Positions 20,846 to 24,781 of a stretch of 24,781 nucleotides of DNA are shown here, piece after piece. Below the pieces are notes generated by a model that ran no database searches, was not told where the DNA came from, and was given only the letters and a program-made list of their open reading frames with translations. The position numbers and the translations under genes are program-made. Positions within the stretch are counted from its first letter, which is position 1. Every line of letters begins with the position of its first letter. Source of the stretch: JAMCQB01 sp947085305 (GTDB taxonomy: Bacteria > Nitrospirota > Thermodesulfovibrionia > Thermodesulfovibrionales > UBA9159); the NCBI GenBank assembly GCA_947085305.1, contig CAMTVV010000121.1, forward strand, positions 1 through 24,781, written 5' to 3'.

Positions 20846-21985
20846 ATGCTAAAACGGTATCTGCTTGCTCCGGGACCGACGCCCGTGCCGCCTGAAGCCC
20901 TGCTTGCCATGGCCATGCCCATCATTCATCACAGGTCACCCGATTTTCTCCCTGTGCTTGATGCGGCAAAAAAAGGCCTTCAATGGCTTTATCAGACAAA
21001 AAATGATGTGCTCATCCTTTGCTCGTCCGGGACAGGGGGCATGGTGGGCTCGGTGAATAATTTCTTCAGCCCCGGGGACAAGGCCCTTGTCATTAATGCG
21101 GGAAATTTCGGTGAGAGATGGACCAAGATCTGCAAGGCTTACGGACTCGAGGTGAAGGAGATAAAGATTGAATGGGGGTATACGGTTAAACCCGAGGAGA
21201 TCGAGAAGGCATTAAAAGCCGACCCCTCAATAAAAGGGGTTTTTGTTCAGGCTTCCGAGACCTCAACAGGGGTTTACCATAATATACAGGCCATTGCCTC
21301 CATCGTCAGGAAATGCAGTGACACGATTCTCATTGTTGATGCGATTTCTGCTCTTGTCGCCCATGACCTTAAAATGGATGAGTGGGGGATCGACGTCCTC
21401 ATCGGCGGCTCCCAGAAAGGACTTATGCTGCCTCCGGGCCTTGCTTTTGTAGGAATCAGCGACAGGGCATGGAAGTTTGCCGAACATGCAAAGTGTCCGC
21501 ATTTTTATTTCAATTTCAAGAAAGAGAGGGAATCTCTGGCCAAGAACCAGACGAATTTCACCTCTCCGGTGACCCTGATAATAGGGTTGAACGAATGTCT
21601 GAAGCTTCTCCAGAAAGAAGGATTGGAAAATGCATTTGCACGCCACAGGAGGCTTGCAAATGCCACACGGGAGGCCGTGAAGGCCCTTAATCTGGAGCTG
21701 TTCTCAAAAGAGTCGCCAAGCGATGCGGTTACCGCCATAAAAGCGCCCGAGGGCCTCGACGGCCAGGAGATCTACAAGAACCTGAGAGTCAACTACGGCA
21801 TCACCGCTGCAGGAGGCCAGGGGCAGGCAAAGGGCAAGATATTCAGGATAGCCCATTTGGGCTATGCTGATACATTCGACATCATTACGGCAATTGCAGG
21901 GGTAGAGATGGTATTGAAATCAATGGGCCACCCCTTAAAACTCGGTTCCGGGGTCGCGGTTGCCGAAGAACTCTTGATGACATGA
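20846..21985 (+). CDS. Class V aminotransferase (serine/alanine-glyoxylate type)
   Basis: A 379-residue PLP enzyme. It has the LLAPGPTPVPP N-terminus and HHRSPDF of the alanine-glyoxylate/serine-pyruvate family, SGTGGMVGSVNN around the phosphate site, Asp165 (LIVDAISAL) and the PLP lysine Lys191 in GGSQKGLMLPPG. ATG at 20846 is preferred over TTG at 20843 because AAAGGAGG ends five bases before it. It lies directly upstream of serA in the same direction, so a role as the amino donor step of serine synthesis (phosphohydroxypyruvate or hydroxypyruvate to serine) is plausible; broad class V enzymes do this in some archaea and deep-branching bacteria. Glyoxylate transamination to glycine is the alternative. 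The family call is firm; the substrate is inferred. Confidence 0.85.
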   Translation: MLKRYLLAPGPTPVPPEALLAMAMPIIHHRSPDFLPVLDAAKKGLQWLYQTKNDVLILCSSGTGGMVGSVNNFFSPGDKALVINAGNFGERWTKICKAYGLEVKEIKIEWGYTVKPEEIEKALKADPSIKGVFVQASETSTGVYHNIQAIASIVRKCSDTILIVDAISALVAHDLKMDEWGIDVLIGGSQKGLMLPPGLAFVGISDRAWKFAEHAKCPHFYFNFKKERESLAKNQTNFTSPVTLIIGLNECLKLLQKEGLENAFARHRRLANATREAVKALNLELFSKESPSDAVTAIKAPEGLDGQEIYKNLRVNYGITAAGGQGQAKGKIFRIAHLGYADTFDIITAIAGVEMVLKSMGHPLKLGSGVAVAEELLMT

Positions 21986-22002
21986 AACCACAGAAGAAAT
22001 TT

Positions 22003-22031
22003 CACCACAGAGAACACAGAGGTCACAGAGG
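22003..22031 (+). repeat. Tandem 9-mer repeat (CACAGAGNN) between aminotransferase and serA
   Basis: CACAGAGAA, CACAGAGGT and CACAGAGGA lie in tandem, preceded by a degenerate relative (ACCACAGAAGAAATTTCACC) that begins soon after the aminotransferase stop. It is non-coding here and resembles repeats dispersed in many metagenomic genomes, as I recall them. Confidence 0.7.
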
Positions 22032-22072
22032 AGAAAATTAGAGGTGAAAATATATTTTAACCGGGAGGATTG

Positions 22073-23650
22073 ATGAAGGTTCTGGTGAGCGACAATTTGT
22101 CCCCTCGGGGGATAGACATACTGAAAAAGGCAGGCATTGACGTGGATGTAAAAACAGGGATGAGCCCTGAAGAACTGAAGGCCTGCATTGGTGAATATCA
22201 TGGGCTTATCATCAGAAGCGCCACAAAGGTGACCGCTGACATTGTTGAAGCAGCCTCAAGCCTGAAGGTAATAGGGAGAGCCGGCTCAGGACTGGACAAT
22301 GTGGATAAGATTGCCGCCACAAAAAAGGGGATTGTGGTGATGAATACGCCGGGGGGAAACACCGTTACCACAGCAGAACATACCATAGCCCTTTTGTTTG
22401 CTCTGGCAAGGCTGATCCCTCAGGCAACGGCTTCCATGAAAAGCGGCAAATGGGAAAAGAAGCGTTTCATGGGCGTTGAGCTCTACAACAAGACTCTCGG
22501 CATAATAGGGATCGGCGCCATTGGGAAACAGGTTGCAAGAAAAGCCCTCGCCCTCGAAATGAACGTGATCGGTTATGATCCCTATCTCAGCGAAGAAAAT
22601 GCAAAAGAGATGGGGGTCGAGAAAGTGGAACTGCCGGCGCTCTTCAGCCGTTCCGATTTCATCACCATTCATACGCCCATTACTGCAGAGACAAAAAATC
22701 TCATCAGTAAAAAAACCATCCAGGGGATGAAAGACGCTGTAAGGATTATTAATTGCGCCAGGGGCGGTATTGTAAATGAGGCCGACCTTTACGAGGCTCT
22801 CAAGAGCGGCAAGATTGCGGGGGCTGCCCTGGACGTCTTCGAGAAGGAACCGCCGGGGGATAACCCTCTGCTGGCCCTTGACAACGTCATATGCACGCCC
22901 CATCTTGGAGCCGCCACAGAAGAGGCCCAGGAAAATGTGGCCATTGCTGTTGCTGAACAGGTAGCGGACTATCTCATCAGCGGGGTTATCCGCAATGCAG
23001 TGAATTTCCCTTCAGTGCCTGCTGATCAGGTTTTGAGGCTTCATCCCTATTTAACCCTTGCAGAGAGGCTTGGGAGCTTTGCCGCGCAGGTCTTTGAGGG
23101 CGCAGTCACTGAGGTGACCATAGAATACAGGGGGGAAGTGTCCTCGCTGAACACCGCGCCGTTGAACATTGCGCTGCTGAAGGGCTTCCTGACGCCGATC
23201 CTTGAGGAAACCGTGAATTTTGTGAATGCGCCGGTTATTGCCAGGGAGCGGGGCATCGCGGTCAAGGAGATGAAGAATGCAGATGGAGGCGATTTTCAGA
23301 GCATGATCATCCTCAGGGTCAGGATAAACGGAAAGGAGAACTATCTTGCAGGGACTCTGCTGGGGAGGCTGGATCCGAGGATCGTAAAGATAAATGATTT
23401 CCCTGTGGAAATCGCGCCGGAGGGGAATATGCTCTTTATGTATAATAAGGACAGACCCGGGGTCATCGGCAGCATCGGTTCCTATCTTGGCAAATGCAAC
23501 ATTAACATTGCGAGGATGCATTTTGGAAGAGAGTCGGCAGGGGGAATAGCGATATCAGTGGTGAGCATCGATACACCGTTAACAGAGGCACAACTGGAAG
23601 ATATAAGAAAGATGCCCAATATCCTTTCAGTGAGGGTAGTATCCCTCTAA
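22073..23650 (+). CDS. serA: D-3-phosphoglycerate dehydrogenase
   Basis: A 525-residue enzyme that oxidises 3-phosphoglycerate to phosphohydroxypyruvate, the first step of serine synthesis. It is the long three-domain form: catalytic and NAD-binding domains (VIGRAGSGLDNVD at 67-79, NAD motif GIGAIGKQVARKA at 146-158, Arg230 in INCARGG, Glu259 in DVFEKEPP, His277 in TPHLGAATEEA), then an intervening ASB domain at about 320-440, and a C-terminal ACT domain at about 450-525 (MYNKDRPGVIGSIG), the usual site of serine feedback binding. ATG at 22073 follows GGGAGG; a TTG at 22070 is less likely. It probably shares a transcript with the aminotransferase. Confidence 0.95.
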   Translation: MKVLVSDNLSPRGIDILKKAGIDVDVKTGMSPEELKACIGEYHGLIIRSATKVTADIVEAASSLKVIGRAGSGLDNVDKIAATKKGIVVMNTPGGNTVTTAEHTIALLFALARLIPQATASMKSGKWEKKRFMGVELYNKTLGIIGIGAIGKQVARKALALEMNVIGYDPYLSEENAKEMGVEKVELPALFSRSDFITIHTPITAETKNLISKKTIQGMKDAVRIINCARGGIVNEADLYEALKSGKIAGAALDVFEKEPPGDNPLLALDNVICTPHLGAATEEAQENVAIAVAEQVADYLISGVIRNAVNFPSVPADQVLRLHPYLTLAERLGSFAAQVFEGAVTEVTIEYRGEVSSLNTAPLNIALLKGFLTPILEETVNFVNAPVIARERGIAVKEMKNADGGDFQSMIILRVRINGKENYLAGTLLGRLDPRIVKINDFPVEIAPEGNMLFMYNKDRPGVIGSIGSYLGKCNINIARMHFGRESAGGIAISVVSIDTPLTEAQLEDIRKMPNILSVRVVSL

Positions 23651-23674
23651 TTCATATGGTTCGTCTCCAGGATG

Positions 23675-23689
23675 CGCATTAGTAATGCG
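23675..23689. repeat. Short hairpin between serA and purA
   Basis: CGCATT, loop AGT, AATGCG: a 6-bp stem 24 bases after the serA stop, without a T-run. It may help end the serA transcript or be chance. Confidence 0.3.
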
Positions 23690-23761
23690 TTGTCTGCAAA
23701 AAGATTCGGGGGTCGGAATTTTATTGAAACAAATTCTTATTTTTTATCAAGAGGTCAAGAG

Positions 23762-24765
23762 ATGTCCGGAGTAGTGATTGTCAGCGCCCAGTGGGGTGAT
23801 GAAGGGAAAGGGAAGATCGTTGATGTCCTTACAGAGAAGGCTGACGTGGTCGCCAGGTATCAGGGAGGCCACAATGCAGGGCATACCGTAGTAATCAATA
23901 ACGAGAAGTTTGTCCTCCACCTTATTCCTTCAGGCATTCTTCATAAAGACAAGCTTTGCATAATCGGAAACGGCGTTGTTATCGAACCCTCTGCCCTCAT
24001 CGAAGAGATGAACGGCCTTAAAGAGAGGGGCGTGGATGTGGGGAAGAACCTCCTCATCAGCAAAAACGCTCATCTGATCATGCCCTATCATATCGCCATA
24101 GACAATGCCCACGAAAAGCTGAGGGGATCCAGAAAAATAGGAACAACAGGGAGGGGCATAGGCCCTGCCTATGTGGATAAAATGGCGCGGACAGGAATAC
24201 GGGTCGTGGACCTCTATTATCCGAAGGTCCTCAAGGAAAAACTTGACGCCAACCTCAGAGAGATCAACTTTCTCCTGAAGAACCGGTATAAGACAAAGGG
24301 ATTTACCACAAATGGAATCCTAAAGAAATATATGGGGTATGCGGAAAAGCTTTCCCGCTATGTCGCTGATGCTGATATTATCATCAATGATATGATCGCG
24401 AAACAGAGAAAGGTCCTTTTTGAAGGCGCCCAGGGAACCCTTCTTGACGTGGATCACGGAACATATCCCTTTGTGACTTCCTCCAGCGCCACAGCAGGCG
24501 GGGCATGCACAGGCCTCGGCGTCGGTCCTACCAGGATTTCGAAGGTTCTCGGCGTGGTAAAAGCCTACACTACCAGAGTGGGCGGGGGACCTTTTCCCAC
24601 GGAGATTATTGGGCGCGTAGGAGAAGAGCTGAGGCAGCGGGGGGGAGAGTTTGGCGCTACGACAGGGAGGCCGAGGAGGTGCGGATGGCTTGATTTTGTG
24701 GGCTTGCGCCATGCCCTCAGGGTAAACGGCCTGACAGGCATCGCCATCACAAAGCTCGATATCCT
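23762..24765 (+). CDS. purA: Adenylosuccinate synthetase, partial at contig end
   Basis: The first 334 or so residues of a protein of about 430. PurA joins IMP and aspartate using GTP, the first step from IMP to AMP. The GTP-binding loop QWGDEGKGK is at residues 10-18 with catalytic Asp13, His41 lies in GGHNAGHTV, and GTTGRGIGPAY, FEGAQGTLLDVDHGTYPFVTSSS and TTGRPRRCGWLD follow in family order. ATG at 23762 is chosen from the family N-terminus, with AGAGGT upstream. The frame stays open to the last base, but the final codons are adapter sequence: the family motif ITKLDILDG breaks after ITKLDIL. The true 3' end is missing because the contig stops, not because the gene is damaged. Confidence 0.95.
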
Positions 24766-24781
24766 AGATCGGAAGAGCACA
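24766..24781. other. Illumina adapter contamination at the contig end
   Basis: The last 16 bases, AGATCGGAAGAGCACA, match the start of the Illumina TruSeq adapter. They interrupt the conserved purA motif exactly where the match begins. This is untrimmed library sequence, not genomic DNA. Confidence 0.95.

Noticed and set aside
22286..22903. Minus-strand open frame of 205 codons
   Set aside because: Antisense to serA, which is unmistakable on the plus strand.

Overview
The window looks like a contig end from an uncultivated Gram-negative bacterium, most likely Nitrospirota or a similar anaerobic or microaerophilic lineage. The grounds are a System II (ResB/CcsA) cytochrome c maturation operon beside a multihaem cytochrome, a DegP/HtrA protease, and several short dispersed repeats of the kind common in such metagenomic genomes. 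The phylum is an inference from gene content and style; no rRNA or tRNA gene is present. The contig ends inside purA, and its last 16 bases are Illumina adapter sequence.

Layout. Positions 63-362 (minus) hold a decayed hicBA toxin-antitoxin remnant abutting the end of rodZ (minus). A FabF-type ketosynthase (plus, 1129-2415) converges on a three-gene minus-strand operon (5706 to 2440): an NAD-dependent epimerase/reductase, a serine palmitoyltransferase-like alpha-oxoamine synthase and a GNAT-like N-acyltransferase. This trio matches the bacterial ceramide (sphingolipid) pathway CerR-Spt-bCerS and is the most interesting system in the window. A small membrane protein, two tandem zinc-dependent dehydrogenases, a cupin and a tetrahaem cytochrome follow on the plus strand (5933-9965). 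Next come a DsbA-like protein, a TlpA-like thioredoxin, ResB and CcsA (10157-14055), which together look like a cytochrome c maturation and haem-ligation operon closed by a strong terminator.

Positions 14127-14811 are a gene graveyard: a frameshifted membrane-protein tail, a histidine-kinase ATPase fragment, and a truncated AbrB-type antitoxin with apparent operator repeats. The minus strand from 20663 to 14812 then carries degP, a PIN/TRAM membrane protein, ispD, ispF and mnmG. From 20846 on the plus strand there is a class V aminotransferase, serA and a partial purA, consistent with serine and purine synthesis.

A recurring theme is short repetitive DNA. Heptamer tandem repeats sit in frame inside the ketosynthase and the second dehydrogenase, and a 12-bp-stem palindrome sits in frame inside the cytochrome. 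Related or different repeats lie in the gaps at 10001-10120, 19139-19193 and 22003-22031. ResB also carries an apparent Fis-type helix-turn-helix-like segment in its predicted periplasmic region.
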